From: Phoronis ovalis
Lineage: Eukaryota > Phoronida > Phoronidae
Direction of reading: 5' to 3'
Assembly: GCA_028565635.1 (NCBI GenBank)
Contig: JAOXYB010021093.1
Location: 1-17,345, forward strand
DNA: 17,345 nucleotides
The position numbers and the translations under genes are program-made. Below are positions 1 through 8,974 of this stretch, piece by piece (the stretch's first letter is position 1; every line of letters begins with the position of its first letter). Under the pieces are notes generated by a model that was not told where the DNA came from, searched no databases, and saw only the letters and a list, made by a program, of their open reading frames with translations.

Positions 1-592
1 CGAATTTCAGAAATTATAAAATCTGAAAAAGGGGGTGTGTACGAATAATGGAGTTGTACGAATTGAGAAGAATTACCCTAGTTTTTTTTAATTTTTAAGT
101 CTAAAATTTCTCAATGTTTAAACATAAAAGAACCTTTTAATTAAGCAGTATTTTTACATGTATGTACATAAACATATCTACCCATCCCATACATTATACA
201 AGAAAACATCATATATACATACATACATACATGGTTCCAAAATTCATCCAACCACTCACCCATCCATTTTACCCTTTATTGATGTCAGATATAGGTACCA
301 GGTTTATTTACTGCTTAATGCAAATCAATGTTCATTCAAGAGACAGAAATGAAATTGCTGCTTTATTTTTCACCTTTGATACCTACTTATGGTGCACACT
401 ATACTGTATAGTTATTCCAATCACATTCACATTCGTGGATTATAGGTTAAACTGTTGAAGAGTTACAGATAGCACTCAATTTGAGAGCAGTGCTCAGCAA
501 ACCATGAAATAGATCACAGTGACGATGCCAGTTTTAGAATGGGTGCATAAAACTTATTTGAAAACATAGACTGTTAAAAAAGCTTAAATTAC
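1..592. other. Intron 8 of the prominin-like gene (partial), no exon seen
   Basis: The first 70 bases contain several copies of a gtgtacgaat-type motif that recurs at 7981-8146. An (ACAT)4 run lies at 217-232. No minus-strand segment with fitting splice signals and prominin similarity was found, so the next exon is probably beyond the left edge. Confidence 0.6.
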
Positions 593-667
593 CTTGTTTG
601 CTAGTTGAACAAAATCTCGGTTCCTAATTGAGTTCATTAGAGCAACATTGCTTGTAATGTTAGGCAG
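593..667 (-). CDS. PROM1: Prominin-like exon 8 (residues 366-390), last one visible
   Basis: Acceptor tttttgcag, donor gtaatt, phase 0 on both sides, 75 nt. It begins LPNITSNVALMNSI, comparable to the LPPVDAELDNVNNV segment of vertebrate prominin-1. The donor shows that the transcript continues; no convincing next exon is visible in 1-592. Confidence 0.85.
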
Positions 668-3600
668 CTGCAAAAATAGTAAAGTAGTATATTTAAGATA
701 TCACATGTATCAAAACGAAAGCAGTCATTAGCACTTTAAATTTCTTGCCGCTAGAAATTTGTAAGAGTTCATTTCCTTTGCGTGAATCACGCTAGATCAC
801 TTAGTGCCCAACTAATCCTTGACCTACATAGACAGTTGCTTGTAGATCATAGAATCTTCTAGGTCCTAGGATAGGTTTTTAGGTCCTAGAAAGTCTGTAG
901 CTCCTAGAAGTTTTACCACGAATGTCAAGTTCATAAAACTGTAGGCAATGATAGATTTGCATGATTGTACCTAGGGTAAATGTGAAAATACTGGGGGTTC
1001 ATAGAAAATGATATTCAATTTCAAACTTATTGTGAAGTTAAATTTGGTTTTAAACAGCAAACGGATAAAACAGATACTATAATTTTTAAAAAACAAAAAA
1101 AGTGGGTTGAAAGTGGGATCGATGTGGAAGAGACATTCCCTGTAAGTAGTATACAAGAATAATTCTCCAGACTTGTGTATTAATATCTGTTCAGTTAAAA
1201 TATACTAACCGCTGAATATTCAGCACCAATTTGACCATCCAGGTCTACAGTAAGTGTATTACATAAAACACCACAGCGTGTTTTAATATCAGTCAAGCTA
1301 GCTTCTTGATTAACTAGTGCTACAAGCAGTTTCTCACTGCTGTCTCTAAATGCAGTTAAAGCATTATCAAGATCAACAAATTTATCAGCAGTATATGAGA
1401 AATCTGTAAAAAAGCAATCATGGTTGTTTTAAGCATCAGTTTAAATCATCATTTTTTTGGTATGTCCCGGGACATTTCTTTGTCTTTCTACATTAGCTGA
1501 CCAATAAGTGGTCATCCATCATACATCACGCCACGACTGACACTTTGCTTGGCTATTCATTCTCAAAAGGTCAGTTAAGAATTGATCTCTGGGGCATTCA
1601 ATGGCATACAGCAAGCACACGCTAGTTCCCTAACAACTATAGCACTCGTTATTATATGACTTACGGCTAGCTATCATTAGTTCATGATGTGCCCTGTACA
1701 GCTAAAGTATTACTATGCCCTTTTCTTGCTTACCTGCGGCATTTGCTCAGAGATTTTATCCTACTTAATAGGAGCTCTGCCTCTTCACTTAGCGTTTTAA
1801 CCACCGTCTCATTCATTTGGTCGCTTGTTGCACATACAATTTACAATTCTCTCATTTAGTCCCCCCCCCACACCAAACTTTCCCATTGGTTGATCAAGGT
1901 TACATTAACCCAAAGTTTCTTCCTATATCTGTATCTAAACAGTCAGCAAAATGGAAGCACAAGAGGGCCTTTTCTCATACTATCAAGTTGGAATTCACTT
2001 CAAAGTCTATTACATGATGCCACATATCCAATTAAAATGTTTTCAATCGATCTTTGATATTCGACTTATTTTATCGCAACAGATATAGGTATATAAAAAA
2101 AACTAAATTGATTACTTAAAAAAATACCAAACAAAATACAGGAGTATCATTTACTTGTTAGAAACATAATTAGATACAAATATACGTTTTCCTATAGGAT
2201 GTACTTTACGATTTTTTTGAGGTGTCATTAAACACTAGTTACATTTCATACACTTTAAATGAGTCTGAAATACTAACGTAATATAGTTTTAAAATGGCTT
2301 TGTGTGAAGAAGTGTAACATGGTTTTTCACGAATATTTATTTAAAACTGCTACGGCATGCTAAGTATGTATTGTTGCTATATCTTAACAAAACTTGAAAA
2401 ATCGTCTCAGGAACCAAAAACCCATAACAACATTACTCATAAGAAGCTATGATGCAGCTAACCTTTCCATCGGTTCTGATTTCTGTATCATAAGAACAAA
2501 TTAGGTACAAAAGTGATCTTACTCGTTTGAAGTGCAGAAACATCATTTATTGTTTTCATGATCTTCGTTTCACCTAATATTCTTTCTTTTAATGGAAGAC
2601 CGAGAATTGGTACTATGTCTAAAAAATAAAAAATCTGCTGTACGGTAGGTCATAGTTTTATTAGTTACTTAGCCCTATAATCAATTACATCATGGCTTCA
2701 CAACATCTGGTAAACACTGACAAGAAGAAGATATTGTGAAGTTTGATTGTAGTTGATTATAATTTAAAATGAGAATGACCAGGAAGTAATAACACAGTGA
2801 ATTAGTGAAATAAAAACATAGTCGCGGCATGTAAGTGAGTAAACAAATAATATGGATGAATCCTGTAGAACAGTAATTTTTCATCAGAGACAAGTGTACA
2901 TGTATTTGATTTTTTATAGTGGAGGATCAACTACTACAAGAAATTCTGAAATAAGAAATAGTCACAAACTTTTTCATTAGACATACTGCGTGTAGCTTTT
3001 GCATGTGATAGCAGTCTTACTCGTGACCCATGTTGAACCTGATGGCTTTTCAATGTATTAACATATTTATAAAATACAGCTATCTGCTCCAAAGAAATCG
3101 ACTTTAGATATATCAGCAAAGTTATATATGTTGCATGAACCATTACAAGCTCACATACAATTCATACAAGTTTATAGGGTGACACAAAATAAAACAGCAC
3201 TTCTGGAGTACTGTTATTTTTTTGAAATTCATATTTCCATATTTTGAAATATGAAATTCTACCTGAAAAAATTGAGAATATTCAAGACTTACTATTGATG
3301 TCACGGATAATTACATTAGCTGTGAAGTTGAAATTATGCATACCAACAAATTCTATTTCCTGCAAGTACACAAAAATATTATATTAATGTTGTTCTAAAA
3401 TACCACTACATTTGGGGGTTGGAATTTTAGGTTATAGTATCAGTTTGTTATTCCACTTGTTCTTGTGTTCAGTTGCATTCAGAAGAGGTGTTGACATCCA
3501 AAATATCATTAAGTACATCAAAGTTGATGTCTTTACTTTGGAACTTTCCCTAATAGAAAGTTTTGCTTTTTAAAGTAAAATTTTGTAGTAAAACAATTCT

Positions 3601-6600
3601 AATGAAAATCAAGATTATGGAAATATATTTATCATAGTATAATAGAATCTTTCTCTACACTGTATTTAAGATTCATATTGCTGTTTAATAAAAAAAACAG
3701 AGCTATAGTTGGAAGCTGGGATATTAAATTACTTTAACAACTTGTGTTAAGTTTTTGGTCATCGACATTAGAGCATTTATCATGCATGCAGAAAAAATAC
3801 AACAAAAATAATAAGGTGGTGTAAATAACATTTTGAAAAGAAATGTCAATGCTTTTTCCTAATTTGTTTCAACTTTTTTAGTCAGTCTGCAGCCAAATTA
3901 AGCAAAAAGTATCTTTATATGTAAAGATCTATTGTTAGGATATGGTGGCAAATTGTGTTAAGACTTAATACACTTTTTCCCAGTTTCATAGTTTTAAAGC
4001 AAATGAGAATTATAACAATTAAACACTTACCTCGATAGTGTTGTTAATGTACTTATTCACATTTAAAATACTGTTATTGAGTCTAGCTGCTACTTCATGG
4101 ACTACTTGGGGGAAGCTTTCATTGGTAATAAGAATACAAATGATACCAGTTCTAGAGCAAGAAGCATGCATTAAAAAAAAATGACAATGATGTCAAAATG
4201 TTTACAAGGAGTAAATACTACTAACCTATGACGGCATTTCTCAGGCAAACAAGACTGGCCTTTAACCACACACAGTGAAAGATAACAAGAGTTTCAACAA
4301 AAATGGTCCCATACAAATTTAATGCAAATAAATTTGCAACGAGGAAAAATTTCGTTTGAAAATCTTTGAAGAAATTCATGACTTGCTATTTGAAACAGAA
4401 ACCTTTTCTTCAAGAACAAATGTTTAAACTTTCACTCAAATTACTAGAATTAGTGAAGTTTAAAAACATAATTTTCTTTCTGCAACAGACCATTTGCATG
4501 AACCTGGAATGCAAACATTTTCAGCATGTCACATTTAACATTGAACAATGCCACAAAATGCTATATTCTCTACTATACTTTCTTAGCATACTGAACCAAA
4601 CTGAACAAAAACTTTCTTTGTTGGTAGAAGAAATTACTTATTTTTGTAATCGTTAATATAGTATTACAATACAGAAATAATTATTTATTATCATATTTTT
4701 ATTACTTTGATTAAATTCCACCTTTTACTGCATTTCTAAAGTTAGGTTTTAAAGGGCAAAGAATCGTATTCAACTGAAGGATGCTAGGATTAAAGATCCA
4801 ACAGTAGTATCCTCAAGTACACTGATATAGCCCAAGAAAAGAATATCTAAATAAGCAGAAACTAAAACCACCATGAAATCACCCAAATAAAATTAATGTT
4901 TCAGTTTATTTTAAATTTTCTTCAGAATGAGAGTTGACAATAATGGACATGTGAAATATGACGTCAAAAAGGACTGGACAAAACAGGAAATGGAAAAATC
5001 TTTAAAATGTAAAACATACAATATAGCAATATATCTGTATCTCCCTTCCTATTTACTTAAAGGAATTTCTATTTATTCCTTGCTCTTTTTATTTCACTTT
5101 ATAGATTGTAAAAATTACAAAACCTATTTAAAGAGGGAATTACTTACATAATAAAGACTGCAAACACAAAGAGAAATATCCCATAGGTAATTCGGAAACA
5201 TTTGGGATTCTGCTGATATTTCTGCCAATTTTTTCCTCCACATAAACCGCAGCACCGGCACATGCAGAAACAACATCCACACAATGGCATGCAAAGTGCA
5301 AACAATAAACCGAAAGTAATGCACACCACAAAGCCAAGAAGCATTTTAAGGAGTGGCTGAAAGCAAAATTAGTATTGAAATTCTAAACATTCTTATTTCT
5401 CTCTTATGGCAAAATGATTTGAGAAAATGGTAACATTTTGAAGTACTCTTTTAAATACAAAATATGAACAACAACTATTTGTTGCATGGTTTACTGCTTT
5501 GCATCTTTTAATAAATCCCTGTATTTTAGCTGCTCCAAGTGCTGATTTCCTTCATACCTAACACAAAAACTACCCATTCTTCCAGATATGTTTGATATCA
5601 ACATACAGATATATATACACCATCTGCATGTTAACATTTTTAAAACCATTTCCAGTGAGCATAAACGACTCTCTCTGAATTTCTCAGTTATAACCACAGA
5701 ATGACAAAAGCCATTGTCCGCTGTAGATTATGTTTGTTACAGTCAGGAAGAGAGTAAGACTTTCTGCTATTTTTACAATTAAATCCATTATTATTTTTGA
5801 AATTGTTTGTCAATGAATAAAAGTATCCCATAATGACAATCAATTCATTATAAAATGAAGTTTAAATTGAAAATAATGTCATGAATCATTTTGGTTAAAC
5901 CATAGGAAACTGGTCAGGCCTGTCACACTTTTTCAAAAGGGGGGTGCATTTGTGGTGTTATAAGAATTACCGATTTCAGAAAATATTAGTTCAGTAATCA
6001 AAAAAAAAGGTTGCTGAAACGTCTCCGTGCTCCCCGAAAAAATTGACAAGCAAAAAAACCCGCCTTTTCCATTCCTATTGTAACAATACGCCCAGAATGA
6101 GTGCTAATGTCATAAAATAATAATTTCTATTCCCAAGGGGGGGCTGAGGTACGCATATTTTCCTGTCAATTCTAAAGAGGGTGCGTTACTATTTCAAAAC
6201 GGGGTGCATTACTGTTTCAAAAGGGGGGCTGCGTTAACATTACATTAATGGTCCACCCATTTCAAAAGGAGGGTGCGTTATCATTAAATATGTTCCTCCC
6301 ATCTGACAGGCCTGTTGGTAACACTCACAATTCAGTTTTAAAAATTATATGTCATTTAATAGGATATTTGTCAGTAAATAAGAATAGATCTATAAACACT
6401 GTGGTGACTGTTACCATATCATAGGTGTCATATTTGTTATAATAAAATATTTACTTGAATACTTACATCTGCTTTAATAGTATTTAGAGTCACACCATTT
6501 TCAGCAAAATATTCTACAAAAAATTACAATTTGACTTATCCCTACTCTGGATGCTTATAAAACAGGTGGACATCATACTGCTGAACATTATCTAACAAAC

Positions 6601-7313
6601 GCCATGACATGGTCATATAAGATTGTGGTTTATTATCAAGTTATAAGTACAAAATCTACATGATTGTGTAAACAGGTCAGATGGTTAAAATCAGTGAAAA
6701 TTAAATTGTAGATGCATGCCTGGGAAAACGCCATTACGATCGCTTCATATTTATTGAGCTAAAATTCTAGAAAGGTTGTGCCACAAGAAACAGTTTTCAT
6801 TGTTACTTTTGAAAGATGATAATTTTCGAATAGGGAAGTGTTAGGACCAATGTGAATATGTGTATTGCCCCCCCCCCCCCCACTCCGTGATAAAAGTCCA
6901 CGACAATTTAAAATAGTAAGTACTCTAATTTATGTTATGAAAGTTAACATACTTAACAAGTCGACAAGTCCCACGTTTTTAAAACAAGTACTGATAAAAC
7001 TCCGTCCTATGTTTAACATGGCTTCCATTTCTTGTGGAATATAATCTTTATGCATAATATATTCGTGCTGTGGATAGCTTGCCCATTCGATTTTACTTTC
7101 ATTATCTGCAATATTCATTCGACCATCTTCAAACTCGTGCACGATCTCCATAGGTTCAAGTTTCCTTGCAAATGTAGCGTTGGACACAATTGATGGAGAT
7201 GATGTGGTATTAGACTCAAAAGACAGGTTTCCTATTGCATAGCACTTATAGTAACTACCAACATAAATAAGAACATAAAACACGGAGGCAGTGCTTGAAC
7301 TTCTTAATATCAT
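593..7313 (-). CDS. PROM1: Prominin-like pentaspan membrane glycoprotein, 5' part, 8 coding exons, runs off the left edge
   Basis: Minus-strand exons 7313-6953, 6513-6467, 5356-5148, 4151-4031, 3359-3293, 2618-2523, 1403-1210 and 667-593 join in frame into 390 residues. Residues 1-25 look like a signal peptide. An N-terminal ectodomain follows with sequons N29, N35 and N45. TM1 is about 139-163. The Cys-rich loop reads PLCGCCFCMCRCCGLCGG (160-177), very close to the FFCMCRCCNKCGG block diagnostic of prominins. TM2 is about 193-214. The first large loop then has sequons near N231, N242 and N257 and a C344/C348 pair. The rest (TM3-TM5, about 450 residues by family length) must lie outside the window. 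Family role: cholesterol-binding protein of microvilli, cilia and photoreceptor membranes. The paralogue is not assigned. Confidence 0.93.
668..1209. other. Intron 7 of the prominin-like gene
   Basis: AT-rich intron without coding signal. It has a small perfect hairpin AAATTTCT...AGAAATTT (738-745 / 753-760) and a patch of CTAGG/CCTAG repeats with inverted arms CTTCTAGG (856-863) and CCTAGAAG (903-910). Confidence 0.7.
1210..1403 (-). CDS. PROM1: Prominin-like exon 7 (residues 301-365)
   Basis: Acceptor tttacag, donor gttagt, phase 1 in and phase 0 out, 194 nt. It encodes an amphipathic helical region and TRCGVLCNTL, whose two cysteines match the paired-cysteine segment of the first prominin loop. 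Confidence 0.9.
1404..2522. other. Intron 6 of the prominin-like gene
   Basis: It contains a 12-base perfect palindrome TGTCCCGGGACA (1463-1474) and a C9 run (1861-1869). No exon, RNA gene or complete mobile element is recognisable. Confidence 0.7.
2523..2618 (-). CDS. PROM1: Prominin-like exon 6 (residues 269-300)
   Basis: Acceptor ttttttag, donor gtaaga, phase 1 on both sides. It encodes NIVPILGLPLKERI and a following helix. NIVPIL lines up with NIIPVL of vertebrate prominin-1 in the first extracellular loop. Confidence 0.87.
2619..3292. other. Intron 5 of the prominin-like gene
   Basis: AT-rich. Two short open frames on the minus strand show no domain or exon-like boundary. I see nothing else in it. 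Confidence 0.7.
3293..3359 (-). CDS. PROM1: Prominin-like exon 5 (residues 247-268)
   Basis: Acceptor cttgcag, donor gtaagt, phase 0 in and phase 1 out, 67 nt. It encodes EIEFVGMHNFNFTANVIIRD, a helical loop segment with one sequon (NFT). Confidence 0.85.
3360..4030. other. Intron 4 of the prominin-like gene
   Basis: AT-rich noncoding sequence with homopolymer runs only. No repeat or regulatory element stands out. Confidence 0.7.
4031..4151 (-). CDS. PROM1: Prominin-like exon 4 (residues 206-246)
   Basis: Acceptor gctctag, donor gtaagt, phase 2 in and phase 0 out. It completes TM2 (ITGIICILI) and starts the first extracellular loop with two N-glycosylation sequons (NNS, NNT). Confidence 0.9.
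4152..5147. other. Intron 3 of the prominin-like gene
   Basis: A 96-codon plus-strand open frame at 4366-4656 is low-complexity, antisense to the gene and matches nothing I recognise. Otherwise plain AT-rich intron. Confidence 0.65.
5148..5356 (-). CDS. PROM1: Prominin-like exon 3 (TM1, Cys loop, start of TM2)
   Basis: Acceptor ctttcag, donor gtaagt, phase 0 in and phase 2 out, residues 137-206. GLLFALCMPLCGCCFCMCRC is the clearest prominin signature in the window, followed by CGG and, after a short basic loop, TM2 (YGIFLFVFAVFI). Confidence 0.95.
5357..6466. other. Intron 2 of the prominin-like gene
   Basis: The largest feature is the G-rich repeat block at 5915-6314, described separately. 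The rest is AT-rich without coding signal. The short minus-strand open frame at 5491-5697 is not exon-like. Confidence 0.7.
5915..6314. repeat. G-rich repeat block bounded by 11-bp inverted repeats
   Basis: CAGGCCTGTCA (5915-5925) and its exact reverse complement TGACAGGCCTG (6304-6314) bound a 400-base block. Inside, a unit like TTTCAAAAGGGGGGTGCGTTA recurs at about 5931-5950, 6171-6189, 6192-6211, 6215-6236 and 6260-6280, with variable G-run length and spacing. It looks like a nonautonomous or satellite-derived element inside prominin intron 2. No coding sequence or target-site duplication was recognised. Confidence 0.65.
6467..6513 (-). CDS. PROM1: Prominin-like exon 2 (residues 121-136)
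   Basis: A 47-nt exon between acceptor tttgtag and donor gtaagt, phase 1 in and phase 0 out. It encodes KYFAENGVTLNTIKAD, the short stretch before TM1. It is supported by exact phase fit and good splice signals; its sequence is weakly conserved. Confidence 0.8.
6514..6952. other. Intron 1 of the prominin-like gene
   Basis: AT-rich intron with a C14 run at 6868-6881, a likely polymerase-slippage site. Nothing else stands out. Confidence 0.7.
6868..6881. repeat. Poly-C tract
   Basis: Fourteen consecutive C on the plus strand, followed by CACTCC, in prominin intron 1. Its length is likely polymorphic and error-prone in assembly. Confidence 0.9.
6953..7313 (-). CDS. PROM1: Prominin-like exon 1 (residues 1-120)
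   Basis: The ATG at 7313-7311 has an in-frame stop 24 bases upstream and an A at -3, so this start is secure. A hydrophobic leader (about 10-25) is followed by the glycosylated ectodomain and ends at GLVDLL before donor gtatgt, phase 1. Confidence 0.9.
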
Positions 7314-7339
7314 CTTGCTTGTCGAGCGCTGCTTATTTT

Positions 7340-7350
7340 AAAAATGGCGC
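7340..7350 (+). promoter_or_regulatory. YY1-like element AAAATGGCGCT
   Basis: It matches the core of the AANATGGCGGC class of YY1 sites, which often lies at or just downstream of TATA-less start sites. It is about 30 bases upstream of the prominin start codon. It could instead be simply the start of a short open frame. Confidence 0.45.
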
Positions 7351-7412
7351 TCCGTATACCAAGAGTTCTACTTATACGAATCACTAAGTTCGTATTTTGC
7401 AACATACAATAA
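7344..7412 (+). other. Possible upstream open reading frame, 22 codons
   Basis: ATG 7344 begins MALRIPRVLLIRITKFVF and stops at TAA 7410-7412. The peptide is basic and hydrophobic, rather like an organelle-targeting leader. If plus-strand transcription starts this far upstream it would act as a uORF for the scaffold gene. The ATG coincides with the YY1-like motif, so chance is equally plausible. Confidence 0.25.
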
Positions 7413-7530
7413 ACAGAAAAACTAACAAAATAATCTATTTTTTCATTTATATTTTCACTGGTTACTTTGTGTATTCAGATGATCAACCTGCTTTAAATAA
7501 TGGAATAAAGGTCGCGACTAGTTGAAATTG

Positions 7531-7545
7531 TCAAGGTCAAGGTCA
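7531..7545 (+). promoter_or_regulatory. Two overlapping TCAAGGTCA nuclear-receptor half-sites
   Basis: TCAAGGTCAAGGTCA contains two extended half-sites of the type bound by monomeric ERR and NR5A (FTZ-F1/SF-1) receptors, arranged as a direct repeat. It sits centrally in the intergenic space. Such motifs also occur in dispersed repeats, so function is an inference. Confidence 0.4.
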
Positions 7546-7800
7546 CAGAACAGCGTACAGAAGGGGATTGCATGCCCGTACAGAAGACAGATTTTATCTA
7601 CGCCAAGTTCATGATTTTATTACTCGATTGTGTAAATTTATGAATCAAAAAAGGGGCTAACTGGATATTTTCTGAGACTTTATTTGTAGTATCTGCTATC
7701 ATGATTTTTATACAAATTAGTCCTATCTGATTCTAACTGTAGAGTAGTAACGGGGATTAACGATTGTTAAAAAATGTGGACCAGGAAATGATTGAAATTT

Positions 7801-7822
7801 CCTCTCATCATTCTCTCTACAG
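7801..7822 (+). promoter_or_regulatory. Probable 3' splice site of a 5' UTR exon
   Basis: A pyrimidine-rich run (cctctcatcattctctcta) ends in CAG, 37 bases before ATG 7860. This suggests that the coding exon starts at 7823 and that a noncoding first exon lies upstream. I could not identify its donor with confidence. Confidence 0.45.
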
Positions 7823-7859
7823 TGGTGAAATCTCCAAGTTTATATCTGTAATTGGGAGC

Positions 7860-7931
7860 ATGGTCAATAGAACTATTTTGGAAGCTAGAGTGAAAGATGT
7901 CGAAAAGAGAAAATATCCTAGTAAGCATTAT
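7860..7931 (+). CDS. SH3PXD2A: Scaffold gene exon 1 (residues 1-24)
   Basis: The coding part starts at ATG 7860 and encodes the first PX strand up to PSKHY, followed directly by donor gtaagt; the junction is phase 0. VKDVEKR..PSKHY is strongly Tks-like. The reading frame stays open upstream of the ATG to the acceptor-like CAG at 7820-7822, so a coding extension through an unseen upstream exon is possible but not needed by homology. Confidence 0.92.
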
Positions 7932-8927
7932 GTAAGTATCTAATAAACTAACTTAAATAATAACGTTTCTGTAAAAAATAGCTAATTCGTACATTAAAAA
8001 AATGCTAATTTTTTGGGAAACACGAAATTCCTCAAAAAGGCGAGTGTACGAATTTTCAGAAGTTTACAAGATACGGATGTATGAGTATGGAATTATCAGA
8101 ACTGATGGAAACCTTCAACAATTTTAGGGTGTATGAATTTCGAGAAAAAACATAATTTATAGACTATATATTAAGCAGAACTTTCAATAAAACTGAAACC
8201 TGGTTCTTGTCTGAGGCAGGATGGCTTCTCGTTAGTCCTGATTTTGTAAGTTCGTGCTACGCCTCAGCCCTTAGATAAGTTTTAACGGGTGAGGCTTGCT
8301 GAAGTACGTCACAAATCATTGTATAGCAAATCATCATTGTGAAAATGAACAACCATCCAAAAAGTCTGTAATTCTTACCATATGAGTTAAAATATTATAC
8401 TCCTGATACTGTGCCTATTGAACGTCAACACTGACTATTCCAATCACCATTTGGAACTCCTGTTTTAGCACAATGACAAAAAATACCAACAGCACTTATG
8501 ATATTTCCTCCACAAGTTCATTTTCCACCATGACTTCAAGGTATTCACTGCATATTTTTTGCAGGAGTTCTAAATGGTGATTGGAATAGTCAAAGTTGAA
8601 GTTCAATAGGTATCAGTATCTGATACGGTATTTTAACTCATACGGTTTACACATTTTTTGGATGGTTGGTCACTTTCACTCTGATTTGCTATACAAGGAT
8701 TCATGACGTTCGGCAAGCCTCACTCGTCAGAAAGTGTCTGAGGTGTAGCATGAAATCACGAAATCGGGACTAGCTTCTCGTAAACTGTCCATCTTCCATG
8801 TTGTCTCCAAAACAAGTTTTAATTGAAAGTAACAACATTTGTTTTAACTGTACATGCCCTCAAAAGGTAAACCGTGACTTATATTACACAGACACACAGG
8901 CACCCATAATCGTATTATATATGTGTG

Positions 8928-8974
<47 letters not shown>

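Larger units (their letters stand above)
7314..7859. promoter_or_regulatory. Putative bidirectional promoter between the two divergent genes
   Basis: These 546 bases separate the two divergent start codons and have no coding potential of their own. They hold a YY1-like motif near the prominin start, a GTCGCGAC palindrome (7512-7519), tandem nuclear-receptor half-sites and an acceptor-like sequence next to the scaffold start. No clear TATA box is placed correctly for either gene. The transcription start sites are not visible from sequence. Confidence 0.6.

Noticed and set aside
162-458. 98-codon and overlapping 64-codon open frames near the left edge
   Set aside because: They span an ACAT repeat, overlap in two frames and show no recognisable protein features.
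1463-1474. TGTCCCGGGACA palindrome as an operator or receptor site
   Set aside because: A single 12-base palindrome deep in an intron, with no context to support function.
4366-4656. 96-codon plus-strand open frame
   Set aside because: It is antisense within a prominin intron, low in complexity, with no known motif and no exon-like splice signals.
5124-5337. Alternative minus-strand frames over prominin exon 3
   Set aside because: They are frame shadows; only the frame with FCMCRCC matches prominin and joins neighbouring exons.
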